A stretch of DNA of 64,000 nucleotides from Methylomonas aurea (GTDB taxonomy: Bacteria > Pseudomonadota > Gammaproteobacteria > Methylococcales > Methylomonadaceae). The stretch spans positions 62,001 through 126,000 of the forward strand of contig NZ_JANIBM010000004.1 in assembly GCF_024505045.1 (NCBI RefSeq), given 5' to 3'. Below the pieces are notes generated by a model, which did no database searches, was not told where the DNA came from, and saw nothing but the letters and a program-made list of their open reading frames with translations. Positions 25,980-34,767 of this stretch are shown here, piece after piece; position 1 is the first letter of the stretch, and every line of letters begins with the position of its first letter. Both the position numbers and the translations under genes were made by a program.

Positions 25980-27392
25980 ATGACGTTGCTGTACCAGGAA
26001 ATTGCCGAACATCTCGATCAGGCGATCGCTCAGGGCGTTTACCGGCCCGGTGAGCGCTTGCCCAGCGTGCGCCAGCTCGGCGAGCAGCACCGGGTCAGTC
26101 CGGCGACCGCGGTACAGGCCTTGCGCTTGTTGGAAGACAGCGGCCGGATCGCCGCCCGGCCGCGTTCCGGCTATTACGTTACCGAACGGCGCGAATCGGT
26201 ATTGCCGGAGCCCGCAACCTCCGCGCCGCTGCTACAACCGACGCCGGTCAGCGGCCAGGCCTTGGTGTTGCAGCTGGCCAAGGCGGCGGCCGAACGGCGC
26301 AGCGTCCCGCTCGGCGCGGCGGTACCGGCGGCGTCGTTTCTGCCGACCTTGAAAATCGAACGCGCGTTGGCCGGTTGCGCCCGCCGCCATCGGCAGCGCA
26401 TCGCCGGCTACGAATTCGCGCTGGGCAATCCGGAGTTGCGCCGCCAGATCGCCAGACGGATGTCGGAAGCCGGCTGTACCTTGAGCGCCGACGACATCGT
26501 CGTCACCAACGGTTGCCAGGAAGCGATCGCGCTGGCGTTGCGGGCGGTGACCGAGCCGGGCGACATCGTCGCGATCGAGTCGCCGATCTTTTACGGCCAG
26601 TTGCAGGTGATCGAATCGCTGGGTCTGAAGGCCATCGAAATCCCGACCCACCCGCGCGACGGCCTGTCGCTGGCCGCGTTGCAACTGGCCTGCGAGCAAT
26701 GGCCGGTCAAGGCTTGTCTGGTGGTGCCCAATTTCAGCAACCCGTTGGGTTATTTGATGAGCGAAACCGGCAAACGCGAATTGTTGGCGTTGGCCAGGCG
26801 CCACGACTTCGCGCTGATCGAAGACGACGTCTACGGCGATCTCGGCTTCGCGGCGAGCCGGCCGCCGGTGGTCAAGGCCTGGGACGAGGAGGGCAGGGTG
26901 CTGCATTGTTCGTCGTTTTCCAAGTCGCTGTCGCCGGGCTTGCGCATCGGCTGGATTGCACCGGGGCGTTACTTGCAGCGCATCGAATATCTGAAATACG
27001 TGGCGAATCTGGCCTCGCCTTCCTTATCGCAGATCGCGACCGCCGAAATCCTGGCCGACGGCGGTTTCGAGCGCCATCTGCGCCAAATCCGCCGGCGTTA
27101 CGCCGAGGCGGTCGACCGGATGACCGATGCCGTGGCTCGCCATTTTCCGCACGGCACCAAATCCACCCAACCCGCCGGCGGCTTCGTGTTATGGCTGGAA
27201 TTGCCGGAAGGCAGCGACGCCTTGGCCTTGGCGCAACGAGCCTTGTTGGAAGGCATCAGCATTGCGCCGGGGCCGATTTTTTCTGCCAGCGGCAAATACC
27301 GCAATTTCATTCGGCTCAATTGCGCCTGCGACTGGGACCGCAACGTCGAACGGGCGCTGGAGAAACTCGGCCGCTTGGCAGCGGCCGGCTGA
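25980..27392 (+). CDS. MocR-type regulator (GntR helix-turn-helix fused to aminotransferase fold)
   Basis: This 470-residue protein joins an N-terminal GntR winged helix (about 1-75, YRPGERLPSVRQLGEQHRVS) to a class I aminotransferase fold. The PLP lysine lies in SSFSKSLSPGLRIGW, with TNGCQEAI and PNFSNPLG as further aminotransferase motifs. MocR proteins sense amino-group compounds or PLP and regulate a neighbouring gene. Here the divergent EamA exporter is the obvious candidate. Perfect inverted repeats precede the gene, consistent with autoregulation. Confidence 0.93.
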   Translation: MTLLYQEIAEHLDQAIAQGVYRPGERLPSVRQLGEQHRVSPATAVQALRLLEDSGRIAARPRSGYYVTERRESVLPEPATSAPLLQPTPVSGQALVLQLAKAAAERRSVPLGAAVPAASFLPTLKIERALAGCARRHRQRIAGYEFALGNPELRRQIARRMSEAGCTLSADDIVVTNGCQEAIALALRAVTEPGDIVAIESPIFYGQLQVIESLGLKAIEIPTHPRDGLSLAALQLACEQWPVKACLVVPNFSNPLGYLMSETGKRELLALARRHDFALIEDDVYGDLGFAASRPPVVKAWDEEGRVLHCSSFSKSLSPGLRIGWIAPGRYLQRIEYLKYVANLASPSLSQIATAEILADGGFERHLRQIRRRYAEAVDRMTDAVARHFPHGTKSTQPAGGFVLWLELPEGSDALALAQRALLEGISIAPGPIFSASGKYRNFIRLNCACDWDRNVERALEKLGRLAAAG

Positions 27393-27707
27393 AACCGCTT
27401 TGCGCGGATCGTTCAATTAGACCTTCGCTTCCGGATAGCCCGCGACTATTGGCGGAGCCCACCATAATTCGCGGCATGCTGCGGGCTGTTCGAAGCGATT
27501 GGTTTCTTCAAGTTATTGAATTCAATCTTTATTCCGCTTTGGCATGCCTGTTGCGATAGTGCAGGTGCGGCGTTGGTCTGGCCGCATTTTCGTAACGGGT
27601 TTTCAGGAGTGGGTGTTATGCACAGCAGCGAATTGGCCGGAAAAAAGGCGATTGCTTGTTTGGCACGGTCGCGCTACCGAGGCGGGTTTGCGCATGGCGG
27701 CGGAACG

Positions 27708-28262
27708 ATGCAGCTTCGCTTGATTTTTGCCGCATGTTTAGCGTTAGCCAGCACGCCCGGCTGCGCTGCCGATTCGCTGGCAGAGACTTTCGGTAGCATC
27801 GTGGCGACCAACGGCACAATCCATTTGCCGCCAGCGGTTCGCAGCCGCTGGCAACATCTGGGTTCTTGGTTGGTGGCCGACCCCAACGCACCGGGACACG
27901 GTTTTCACGACGTTTACACCCAACCCGACGCAGCGGCCTACTACCGCCGACACGGCCGGTTTCCGGACGGCGCGATGCTGGTCAAGCAGATTAGTGCGAT
28001 CCGTCACGCGCAACTGACCACCGGCGCGGCGGATTACGCCGGCGACGCCAAGGTTTGGTTTGTGATGGTGAAAGACGCGATAGGCCGCTTTGCCGGCCAT
28101 CGCGATTGGGGCGACGGCTGGGGATGGGCCTTGTTCGAGGCGAAAAATCCGCAAGCCAACGTGTCGCAAGGCTACGTCGCCGCCTGCCGCAACTGCCATT
28201 TGCCGGCGCAATCCAGCGACCGGGTGTTCGTACAGGGCTATCCCGGCCTGCATGCCGAGTAG
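27708..28262 (+). CDS. cytochrome P460 family c-type cytochrome
   Basis: This 184-residue exported protein has a signal peptide (MQLRLIFAACLALAS, end near CAAD) and the cytochrome P460 fold with one heme c motif, CRNCH (160-164), near the C terminus. FPDGAMLVKQI and KVWFVMVKDAIGRF match the family core, and DGWGWALFEAKNP precedes the heme site. P460 proteins oxidise hydroxylamine or bind NO, which suits a methanotroph whose methane monooxygenase also oxidises ammonia. ATG 27708 is preferred because longer readings add sequence before the signal peptide. The crosslinking lysine was not verified. Confidence 0.83.
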   Translation: MQLRLIFAACLALASTPGCAADSLAETFGSIVATNGTIHLPPAVRSRWQHLGSWLVADPNAPGHGFHDVYTQPDAAAYYRRHGRFPDGAMLVKQISAIRHAQLTTGAADYAGDAKVWFVMVKDAIGRFAGHRDWGDGWGWALFEAKNPQANVSQGYVAACRNCHLPAQSSDRVFVQGYPGLHAE

Positions 28263-28366
28263 CGACAAACATTTGCAACCGGCGTGAGGATTTGACGATC
28301 CGCGCCAAGCCACAATCCGCATCGCCCGTTTCGACGGGAAACCATTTTTTATCGAACGAGGACTTT

Positions 28367-29455
28367 ATGAACAACACCATCAAATCATTGGCCGCCGCCG
28401 TCGCGTTACTGTCGCCGTTGGCCGGTCAGGCCAGCCCTGCGCCTTACCAAGAAACCGCCTATACCTTGTCCAACGCCGCCACCAATACGGTGTTGGCGTT
28501 TCGCTTGAACGCGGCCGGCAAAATGCAGCCGGCCGGCAGTTACGCCACCGGCGGCGCCGGTACCGGTGCCGGCTTGGGCAACCAGGGCGCGTTGGCCTTC
28601 GGCGAAAACCAGCGCTACCTGTTTGCGATCAACGCCGGCAGCAACGATGTGTCGGTGTTCAGAGTGCGCGACAACGGTCTGGAATTGGTGGATCGCGCCG
28701 CCGAACCCGGTTTGACGCCGGTCAGCCTGACCGTCGCCCACGACCGGGTTTATGTGGTCAACGCCGGCGACGATTCGATTTTTGGATACCGTTTCGATGC
28801 CCGTAGCGGCCGACTTTATCCGTTGGAGCAGTCTTACCGCAAACTGGGCGACGAGGGCAGCGGGCCGGCGCAGATCAGTTTCGACCGCGACGGCGATGCG
28901 TTGGTGGTGACCGAGAAAGCCGGTAATAAAATCGTCAGCTTTACCCTGGATCATCGCGGATTGCCGGAGCAGAAGCATAGCTTGGCTTCGGCCGGCAACA
29001 CGCCGTTCGGCTTCGCCTTCGGTAAGCGCAATCAGTTCTTCGTTTCCGAAGCGCAGGGCGGGGCGGCCAACGGCGCCACCGTCTCGGCCTACCGCTTGCA
29101 CGAAGACGGTAGCGTGCAATTGCTGGACGGCGCGGTGGCCGTGGACCAAACCGCCGCCTGCTGGCTGGCGACCACCCCGAACGGCAAGCTGGCCTTCACC
29201 GCCAATACCCCGGCCGGCTCGATTGCCTCGTTTGCGATCGGCCGCCACGGCCAGTTGGAATTGCTGCAAGCCCGCGCCGCCGAGGAAAGCCGCCCCAACG
29301 ACTTGGCGGTATCCGACGACGGCCGCCGCTTGTACAGCTTGAGTAACGGCGACCACAGCATTGGCGTGTATAAAATCGGCGTCGACGGCGAGTTGCAGGC
29401 CGTGACCCGTTTGAACACCTTGCCGGCCGGCGTTACCGGACTGGTGCTGCGCTAA
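28367..29455 (+). CDS. exported beta-propeller (lactonase-fold) protein
   Basis: This 362-residue protein has a signal peptide (about 1-23, ending AGQA) and repeated WD40-like or 6-phosphogluconolactonase-type blades, such as LFAINAGSNDVSVFRV, RVYVVNAGDDSIFGYRF and LYSLSNGDHSIGVYKI. The fold resembles lactonase beta-propellers, but periplasmic members usually act as binding scaffolds and an enzymatic role is unproven. It lies about 100 bases after the cytochrome P460 gene, so the two may be co-transcribed. A strong terminator follows. Confidence 0.82.
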   Translation: MNNTIKSLAAAVALLSPLAGQASPAPYQETAYTLSNAATNTVLAFRLNAAGKMQPAGSYATGGAGTGAGLGNQGALAFGENQRYLFAINAGSNDVSVFRVRDNGLELVDRAAEPGLTPVSLTVAHDRVYVVNAGDDSIFGYRFDARSGRLYPLEQSYRKLGDEGSGPAQISFDRDGDALVVTEKAGNKIVSFTLDHRGLPEQKHSLASAGNTPFGFAFGKRNQFFVSEAQGGAANGATVSAYRLHEDGSVQLLDGAVAVDQTAACWLATTPNGKLAFTANTPAGSIASFAIGRHGQLELLQARAAEESRPNDLAVSDDGRRLYSLSNGDHSIGVYKIGVDGELQAVTRLNTLPAGVTGLVLR

Positions 29456-29462
29456 ACCGAGT

Positions 29463-29497
29463 CCGGCTGCTTGATGGCTATCAGGCAGCCGGTTTTT
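29463..29497 (+). terminator. intrinsic terminator after the beta-propeller gene
   Basis: CCGGCTGC (29463-29470) pairs with GCAGCCGG (29485-29492). An inner TGAT/ATCA extension lies across a GGCT loop, and TTTTTCT follows directly. This is a classical rho-independent terminator ending the P460/beta-propeller unit. Confidence 0.85.
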
Positions 29498-29525
29498 CTA
29501 TTGCCAATGACGTTGGAGAACTGCA

Positions 29526-29651
29526 ATGCCGATGAACCGCCGCGAATTTTTGGCCGCGACCGGCGCGGTACTGCCAAACGCAAGACTTGGCCAATTCCGG
29601 CGCACGGTTAACGCCTTTCGCCAAACGACGTACCGGTGCTGCGACAGCTAG
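29526..29651 (+). pseudogene. remnant of a Tat-exported protein (41 codons)
   Basis: A short frame begins MPMNRREFLAATGAV, a textbook twin-arginine signal start, with GGAGA upstream of the ATG. After about 18 residues it continues into unrelated sequence (RTVNAFRQTTYRCCDS) and stops. It is best read as the 5' stump of a deleted Tat-dependent oxidoreductase-type gene. A small functional peptide cannot be excluded. Confidence 0.5.
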
Positions 29652-29665
29652 CGCGGAATCTCCTG

Positions 29666-32062
29666 TTATTTGCCGTCGCTTTTGGCGCCGAACTCCTTGA
29701 TAGTATTGGTGAACTGCTTCAATTGGGCGTCGATGCGGCCGTTGAACGAGTCGGGCGGATAGGCGCCGGTGGCGTCGGCGGTGCCGACTTCGATGCCGCT
29801 CAACAATTCCATCGCTTCGTCGACCGTCGTGACCGGATAAATATGAAATTGCCCGGCCTGGGCGGCGTGGACCACGTCCCAGCGCAGCATCAGATGCGAC
29901 ACGTTACTGGCCGGAATGATCACGCCCTGGCTGCCGCTCAGACCGCGGGCGGCGCAGATGTCGAAAAAGCCTTCGATTTTTTCGTTGACGCCGCCAATCG
30001 GTTGCACCTGGCCGAGTTGGTTGACGGAACCGGTCATCGCCAGATCCTGGCGCAGCGGCACTTGCGCCAGTGACGACAGGATCGCGCACAACTCCGCCAG
30101 CGACGCGCTGTCGCCTTCGACGTGGCCGTAGGACTGCTCGAACACCAGGCTGGCGGATAGCGAGAACGGGCTGTTGCGGGCGTAACGGGCGGCGATGAAG
30201 CTGGACAATATCAGTACGCCCTTGGAATGGATCGCGCCGCCCAATTCGGTTTCGCGTTCGATGTCCACCACCTTGCCGCTGCCCATCCGCGTCGTCGCCG
30301 TGATCCGCGACGGCTGGCCGAAGCTGAACTCGCCCAGTTGCAACACCGACAGGCCGTTGATCTGGCCGGCGACGCGGCCTTCGGTGGCGATCATGATCGT
30401 GCCGCGGCGGATGGTTTCGTACAGCCGCTCGCGCAATTGGTCCAGCCGGTGGTTTTTCTGGTCGATGGCCTGTTGCACGTCGCTGTTGGCGATCGCGGTA
30501 TGGCCGTTTTCGGCGGCCCAATAGTCGGCCTCGGCCAACAGGTCGCGGATGCTGCGCAGATGAGTCAGCAGCTTTTCCGAGTCGTCGGCCAGCCGCGCGC
30601 TGTGTTCGATGATGCGCGCCACGGCCGACCGGCTCAACGGCCGCAGTTTTTCGCGGCGGGCGATGGTGGCCAGCAAGCGGGCGTATTCCAGTGTGTTATG
30701 TTCGCGGTCGATATGGCTGGCAAAGTCGGCGGCAACCTTGAAATAATCGGCGAATTCCGGATCGTAGAAATTCAGCAGGTAATACAGCATCGGCTCGCCC
30801 AGCAGCAAAACCTTGACATCTAGCGGAATCGGCTCCGGTTCCAACGAGGTGGTGCTGATCAGGCTCAGCGCCCGCTCCAGCGATTCGATGCGGATCTCGC
30901 CGGCTTGCAGCGTGCGTTTCAGGGTTTCCCAGGCGTAGGGTTGCAACAGCAACTTGCGGGCGTCCAGGATCAGATAGCCGCCGTTGGCTTTATGAAACGC
31001 GCCGGGCTTGATCATCGTGAAGTCGGTGACCAGCGAGCCCATTTGCGCCTGATGGTCGATGCGGCCGAGCAGGTTGGCGTAATTGGGCAAATCCTCGCAC
31101 ACGACCGGCGCGCAGCGTTTGTGGTTCAGGCTGACCATCAGGTTGACCCGGTAGCGCTTGAACGGAGCCGGTTCCTGCGGCAATTCCATGAACGAAAGCA
31201 CCTTCTCGCTGTGGGGCATGAAGTCGCGGACATGGTCGATGATGTCCTGTTGCACCGCGCTCAGATACTCCTGCACCGCCTGGTTTTTGGCGTATTTTTC
31301 CTTCAATTCGTCGATGGAATGGTGCACGGCCAGTTCGGCGACTTCCCGGTTCAAGGCCTGGATCTTGCGTTTGGTCTCCTTGCGCCATTGCGGAAATTTC
31401 TTCAGCGCATCCTGTACCTTTTCCTGCAAATCCAAGACCGTGTCATGAAATTGATGCTGGCGCTCCTTGTCCAGCTTGTTGAATTGGTCCGGCGTATAGG
31501 GTTCGTTGTTGTCGTCGGCCGGCAGGAAGGCGTAGCCGTTCGGGGTCTCGGTGAAAATGATGTGGGCCTGTTCGGCTTCCTCGCGCAACCGGTTGATGGC
31601 TTCCTGCTCGCGTTGGCGCGATTCGTTTTCCAGCTCGCCGGCGCGCGAGCGGTATTCGTCGCCGTCGAAGGCGGCCGGGATGCCGACGCTGAGTTCGTCG
31701 ATCAATTCGGCCATATCGTCCTGAAAGCCCTTGCCCTCGCCGGGCTCCAGCCGGATCGCCTTCGGCTTGGCCGGCTGGCTGAAGTTGTGCACGTAGCACC
31801 AATCCGCCGGCGGCGGTTGCCGGCAGGCCTCGTGCTCGGCCAGTTGTTTGATCGTGGTCATTTTGCCGGTGCCGTCCGGCGCCAGCGCGAAGATGTTGTA
31901 ACCGCTCTTGTCGATGCGCAGGCCGAACTTGATCGCGGCCACTGCACGGTCCTGCCCCAGCAGCGTGTCGACGTCGTCCAGTTCGTCGGTGGTGGTAAAG
32001 CTGAACTGCTCCAGCTTGCACGGTTTATACAATTGCGACGGCTCTAGCGGTTTGATGGTCAT
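29666..32062 (-). CDS. Lon-related ATP-dependent protease (S16 family)
   Basis: This 798-residue protein belongs to the Lon-like AAA proteases with an inserted long coiled-coil. The ATPase site reads APDGTGKMTT near residue 62, and DLPNYANLLGRIDHQAQMG with KANGGYLILDARKLLLQP (split family blocks) marks the AAA core. The C-terminal protease has the Ser in GDSASLAE and the Lys in GVNEKIEG, so it should be active. Residues 150-290 are rich in charged heptads. Family members are cytosolic and poorly characterised compared with Lon itself. It is monocistronic and faces the Tat remnant. Confidence 0.92.
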   Translation of the reverse strand: MTIKPLEPSQLYKPCKLEQFSFTTTDELDDVDTLLGQDRAVAAIKFGLRIDKSGYNIFALAPDGTGKMTTIKQLAEHEACRQPPPADWCYVHNFSQPAKPKAIRLEPGEGKGFQDDMAELIDELSVGIPAAFDGDEYRSRAGELENESRQREQEAINRLREEAEQAHIIFTETPNGYAFLPADDNNEPYTPDQFNKLDKERQHQFHDTVLDLQEKVQDALKKFPQWRKETKRKIQALNREVAELAVHHSIDELKEKYAKNQAVQEYLSAVQQDIIDHVRDFMPHSEKVLSFMELPQEPAPFKRYRVNLMVSLNHKRCAPVVCEDLPNYANLLGRIDHQAQMGSLVTDFTMIKPGAFHKANGGYLILDARKLLLQPYAWETLKRTLQAGEIRIESLERALSLISTTSLEPEPIPLDVKVLLLGEPMLYYLLNFYDPEFADYFKVAADFASHIDREHNTLEYARLLATIARREKLRPLSRSAVARIIEHSARLADDSEKLLTHLRSIRDLLAEADYWAAENGHTAIANSDVQQAIDQKNHRLDQLRERLYETIRRGTIMIATEGRVAGQINGLSVLQLGEFSFGQPSRITATTRMGSGKVVDIERETELGGAIHSKGVLILSSFIAARYARNSPFSLSASLVFEQSYGHVEGDSASLAELCAILSSLAQVPLRQDLAMTGSVNQLGQVQPIGGVNEKIEGFFDICAARGLSGSQGVIIPASNVSHLMLRWDVVHAAQAGQFHIYPVTTVDEAMELLSGIEVGTADATGAYPPDSFNGRIDAQLKQFTNTIKEFGAKSDGK

Positions 32063-32405
32063 GGCCTATGTTCCCTGTCCGGTCTTGGCGCGGCGTTGGT
32101 GTCGGTCTATGGATTCGAGTTTCGGTCCGGTCGAATATGGCAGCGATCCGGGCCGAAGCATGTTGCAGGATAAGCGGATTCAGGTCAAATTCCCCGGAAT
32201 TGCCTGTCTGGGCGGCTGATTTTACTGAGGTTAGGCAATGTCGTTCAGTTAAGGATGATAGGAGCGAGCCATGCTCGCGATCAAGCGCCTTCGGTCGCAG
32301 GTATGGCCTGCTCCTACGGGATTTGCACATGCCGGTCGGTTCCTTAACTCAACGACATTTTGGGGTAGGGGGATTTGGTGTCGCTATCGCGACGGGTGTT
32401 TTGAA

Positions 32406-32709
32406 GTCGGGTCGCGGCCCGACGGCCGCGATACTTTCGCTACGAAAACCATCCCTGGTTTTCGCCCTTCGGGCCAGCCTATCGGCTGTTCAAATTCGTT
32501 CCAGACGAATTTGTGCTTGTCCAAAGAAAAGTATCCAAAGAAAAGGCCATCCGGATGCCGCTTCGATCCTGCGCGCCGAAGGGTTTGAATGGGGTTTTCC
32601 GAAGGGGCTTCCCAGCCCATGCGTAAAACGCACCGCATCCCTGCGACGCCCCTAACGGGCAAATCCGTTCAAACCCTCCGTTGCTCGGCGCGGCATACGG
32701 GAGAGAACC
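32406..32709 (+). repeat. modular hairpin repeat, copy 3
   Basis: This copy starts with the same GTCGGG/CCCGAC hairpin as copy 1 (32406-32423). The internal stem CAAATTCGT (32491-32499) pairs with ACGAATTTG (32505-32513), flanked by a GAAAACC/GGTTTTC hairpin near 32437-32463. The tail contains GCTCGGCGCGGCAT. Flanking sequence (32063-32405) holds no supported gene. The element lies between the Lon-family gene and an AT-rich exported-protein gene. Confidence 0.72.
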
Positions 32710-32740
32710 CCGCCGCGAAGTGTAAATCCAGCTAATATTT

Positions 32741-32857
32741 GGGCAGCTTTGTAGGGCGCATTAGCGATAGCGTAATGTGCCGAATGTTTTGGTGCCAACA
32801 TGCGGCGCAATACGGCTACGCCTATTGACGCCCTACGAATTGCGCCTTACGGCCTTG
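32741..32857. repeat. 117-bp direct repeat, left copy
   Basis: This segment recurs at 33709-33825 with an exact offset of 968 bases and only a few differences. Both copies centre on the palindromic unit CATTAGCGATAGCGTAATG. Together they bracket the small exported-protein gene at 33121. The 250 bases between this copy and that gene show no other gene. Confidence 0.85.
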
Positions 32858-33120
32858 CCGGTGCTCGAACCAGCCTTCAATCAACTGTGGCAAGGCGACA
32901 CCATTGAAACAAACGCCATCAAATCCGGCAAATTCCTGATGGTGTGTTTCGTTAACTAAACCCGCATATTTAAGCCCATTGTATCGCGTTACCTGGCTTT
33001 CGAATTTATGCTACCATCCGATTGCCTTACTATTTTCGTTGTAAGGTAAACTCAGTTCTGATTGACGGCGGCTGAAATTGATTATAATTGCTTAAGGATT
33101 ATTGAATTGTGGAGGTTAAT

Positions 33121-33648
33121 ATGAGGTATTTATTCGCAGGTAGGCAGGCAGGAAAAGTTAGCGTGACATTTTATTTATTAGTTACATTATTTATTTCATT
33201 AACCCCCATGGTCGCATGTAGTAGCACCATTTACGATCTGCGTTTGTGGAATGTTGATGATTATTTTTCTGCAACTCTCTCAAATGTCCTAGGTAGTGAT
33301 CAGCAGCTTTTATTCGTTAACTATCAAGGTGACTCTGGGTATGTTGACATTACTAATTCATTATCTGCAGGCATCAATACGATACATCTCGAACTAATAA
33401 ACTATGGTAGCGGATGGACATATTCTTATGATTTTAGAAGTAATGGCATCTCAATAGATACCGGTACTTGTGGTCTTGCTGGTAGTGTGGGTTGCACTGA
33501 TGGCGATCCAAGCGGCGTAATGTCAGGCGTAAGGTTTTCAAAAGATATTCAGGTAAATATCGCAGCTGTTCCGCTACCTACAACATCCTTGTTGTTCTCA
33601 GCAGCACTACTCGGTTTAGGTTTGTTACGTAAAGCTGGTAATACTTAG
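33121..33648 (+). CDS. small exported protein with VPLP sorting tail
   Basis: This 175-residue protein has an N-terminal hydrophobic segment (about 12-33, VTFYLLVTLFISLTPMV) and a C-terminal VPLPTTSLLFSAALLGLGLL followed by RK, which is the PEP-CTERM-like arrangement. The middle is a beta-rich domain of unknown family containing CGLAGSVGC. ATG 33121 is chosen because GGAGG lies 7 bases upstream. The gene is AT-rich compared with the core genome and is flanked by 117-bp direct repeats, so it may have moved as a unit. Confidence 0.75.
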   Translation: MRYLFAGRQAGKVSVTFYLLVTLFISLTPMVACSSTIYDLRLWNVDDYFSATLSNVLGSDQQLLFVNYQGDSGYVDITNSLSAGINTIHLELINYGSGWTYSYDFRSNGISIDTGTCGLAGSVGCTDGDPSGVMSGVRFSKDIQVNIAAVPLPTTSLLFSAALLGLGLLRKAGNT

Positions 33649-33655
33649 CCACGTA

Positions 33656-33713
33656 GGGTGGGCACGGTTTTTGTGCCCACGCGGAATAGAATATATACCG
33701 TTGACGGTGGGCA
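33656..33713. repeat. 58-bp palindromic repeat, copy 1
   Basis: This segment is identical to 34234-34291 (offset 578). It begins GGGTGGGCACGG..CCGTGCCCACC-like, with GGGCAC pairing to GTGCCC across TTTTT, and ends with GGTGGGCA. It directly follows the exported-protein gene and could stop transcription. Confidence 0.85.
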
Positions 33714-33825
33714 GCTTTTTAGGGCACATTAGCGATAGCGTAATGCGCCGAATGTTTTAATGCCAACATGCGGCGCAATACGGCTACGCCTATTGACGCC
33801 CTACGAATTGCGCCTTACGGCCTTG
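33709..33825. repeat. 117-bp direct repeat, right copy
   Basis: This is the right-hand copy of the 117-bp repeat at 32741-32857. It abuts copy 1 of the 58-bp repeat, so three repeat types are stacked around the exported-protein gene. Confidence 0.85.
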
Positions 33826-33858
33826 GCTTCGGCAAAGTAGAAAGTAATTAAGTTGCGA

Positions 33859-34212
33859 TTATTTTATCGGGAAAAGAGCGCATAGAAGAACAAACAGGAG
33901 TAACAGTCGGCTTAGTAGATCAAATATGCGAATTCCCACGATAGTACGCCCCACATAACCATGCCAGCGCCGCGAACAATTAAATGCAGATCGCCAATAA
34001 CAAATCAGTCCGAAAAACATAAAAGCAAATTCAAGGATGCCCAAGGTAATTGAAACACCGGGGTGCAGCTTGTATCCAAATGCAAACAGATTCGCAAACC
34101 CCAATTTGCTGCCAATTACCATTGCTAATATCCATGGTAATGCTACAAGCAGTAGGAATGTAGGTAGAGCTTTTGCTTGGCCTTGCCATGCACTTCGTAG
34201 CCAATTCATCAT
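33859..34212 (-). CDS. small integral membrane protein, unknown family
   Basis: This is a 117-residue protein with about three to four hydrophobic segments: LPTFLLLVALPWILAMVIG near the start, GILEFAFMFFGLICYW in the middle, and LLSRLLLLFVLLCALF at the end. A cytoplasmic-looking basic stretch lies between (RSAFNCSRRWHGYVGR). I do not recognise the family. It sits inside the repeat-rich interval, on the opposite strand to its neighbour, and is relatively AT-rich, which is consistent with accessory origin. Confidence 0.6.
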   Translation of the reverse strand: MMNWLRSAWQGQAKALPTFLLLVALPWILAMVIGSKLGFANLFAFGYKLHPGVSITLGILEFAFMFFGLICYWRSAFNCSRRWHGYVGRTIVGIRIFDLLSRLLLLFVLLCALFPIK

Positions 34213-34233
34213 GATATGCGCCTAACGTTGTAA

Positions 34234-34291
34234 GGGTGGGCACGGTTTTTGTGCCCACGCGGAATAGAATATATACCGTTGACGGTGGGCA
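34234..34291. repeat. 58-bp palindromic repeat, copy 2
   Basis: This second identical copy of the 58-bp repeat lies immediately upstream of the small membrane-protein gene. In this copy the right end extends into a further inverted repeat, TGGGCA..TGCCCA, around an A-rich loop. Confidence 0.85.
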
Positions 34292-34342
34292 AAAAAGCGT
34301 TGCCCACCCTACGTTTTTTGATTTTTCGTTAGACTTTGGGAG

Positions 34343-34713
34343 TGGTTTTCTCCCGTTATTCCGCCCCGAGCATCGCAGCTCTTGTGCCCCGTGGGTATTT
34401 GGCGGGAATTGCCCGGAGGGGCGCGGCAGGGATGCCGCGCGTTTTCGGAGGGCCAGGGATGGCCCTTCCGAAAACCCTCGGCAAAAGCGACAAATTTGCC
34501 TGGAGCAAATTTGAACAGCCGATAGGCTGGCCCGCAGGGCGAAAACCATGGATGGTTTTCGTAAAAGCGCAGGATTAAGGCGGAATGTCGAGTGGCCTTT
34601 TCTTTGGATACTTTCTTTTGGCCGAAAATTGCTCCTGCATTTTCGGCATTCGCCACATCCTTGTGGCTCGCCACGCAAAAGAAAGTATCGCGGTTGTCGG
34701 TCCGCGAACCGAC
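34343..34713 (-). repeat. modular hairpin repeat, copy 4 (inverted)
   Basis: Read on the minus strand, this element starts with GTCGGT/ACCGAC (34708-34713 with 34696-34701) and continues with a stem on ATACTTTCTTTTG. It has the hairpin CAAATTTGC/GCAAATTTG (34491-34499 with 34505-34513), then TTTTCGGA/TCCGAAAA and GCGCGG/CCGCGC hairpins before the conserved GCTCGG tail. It therefore repeats the module order of copies 1 to 3 with different but self-complementary arms. It sits upstream of the small membrane-protein gene and downstream of the cohesin-like gene. Confidence 0.72.
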
Positions 34714-34767
34714 ATCAAAACAATCGTCGCGTCAGCGACACAAAACCAAATCGGATTGCATCAAGTT

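Noticed and set aside
30905..32047. Plus-strand frame of 380 codons
   Set aside because: It is antisense to the Lon-family protease gene and has no supporting motif.
32777..32959. Sixty-codon frame after hairpin repeat copy 3
   Set aside because: Most of it is translation of the 117-bp repeat, so it is not an independent gene.
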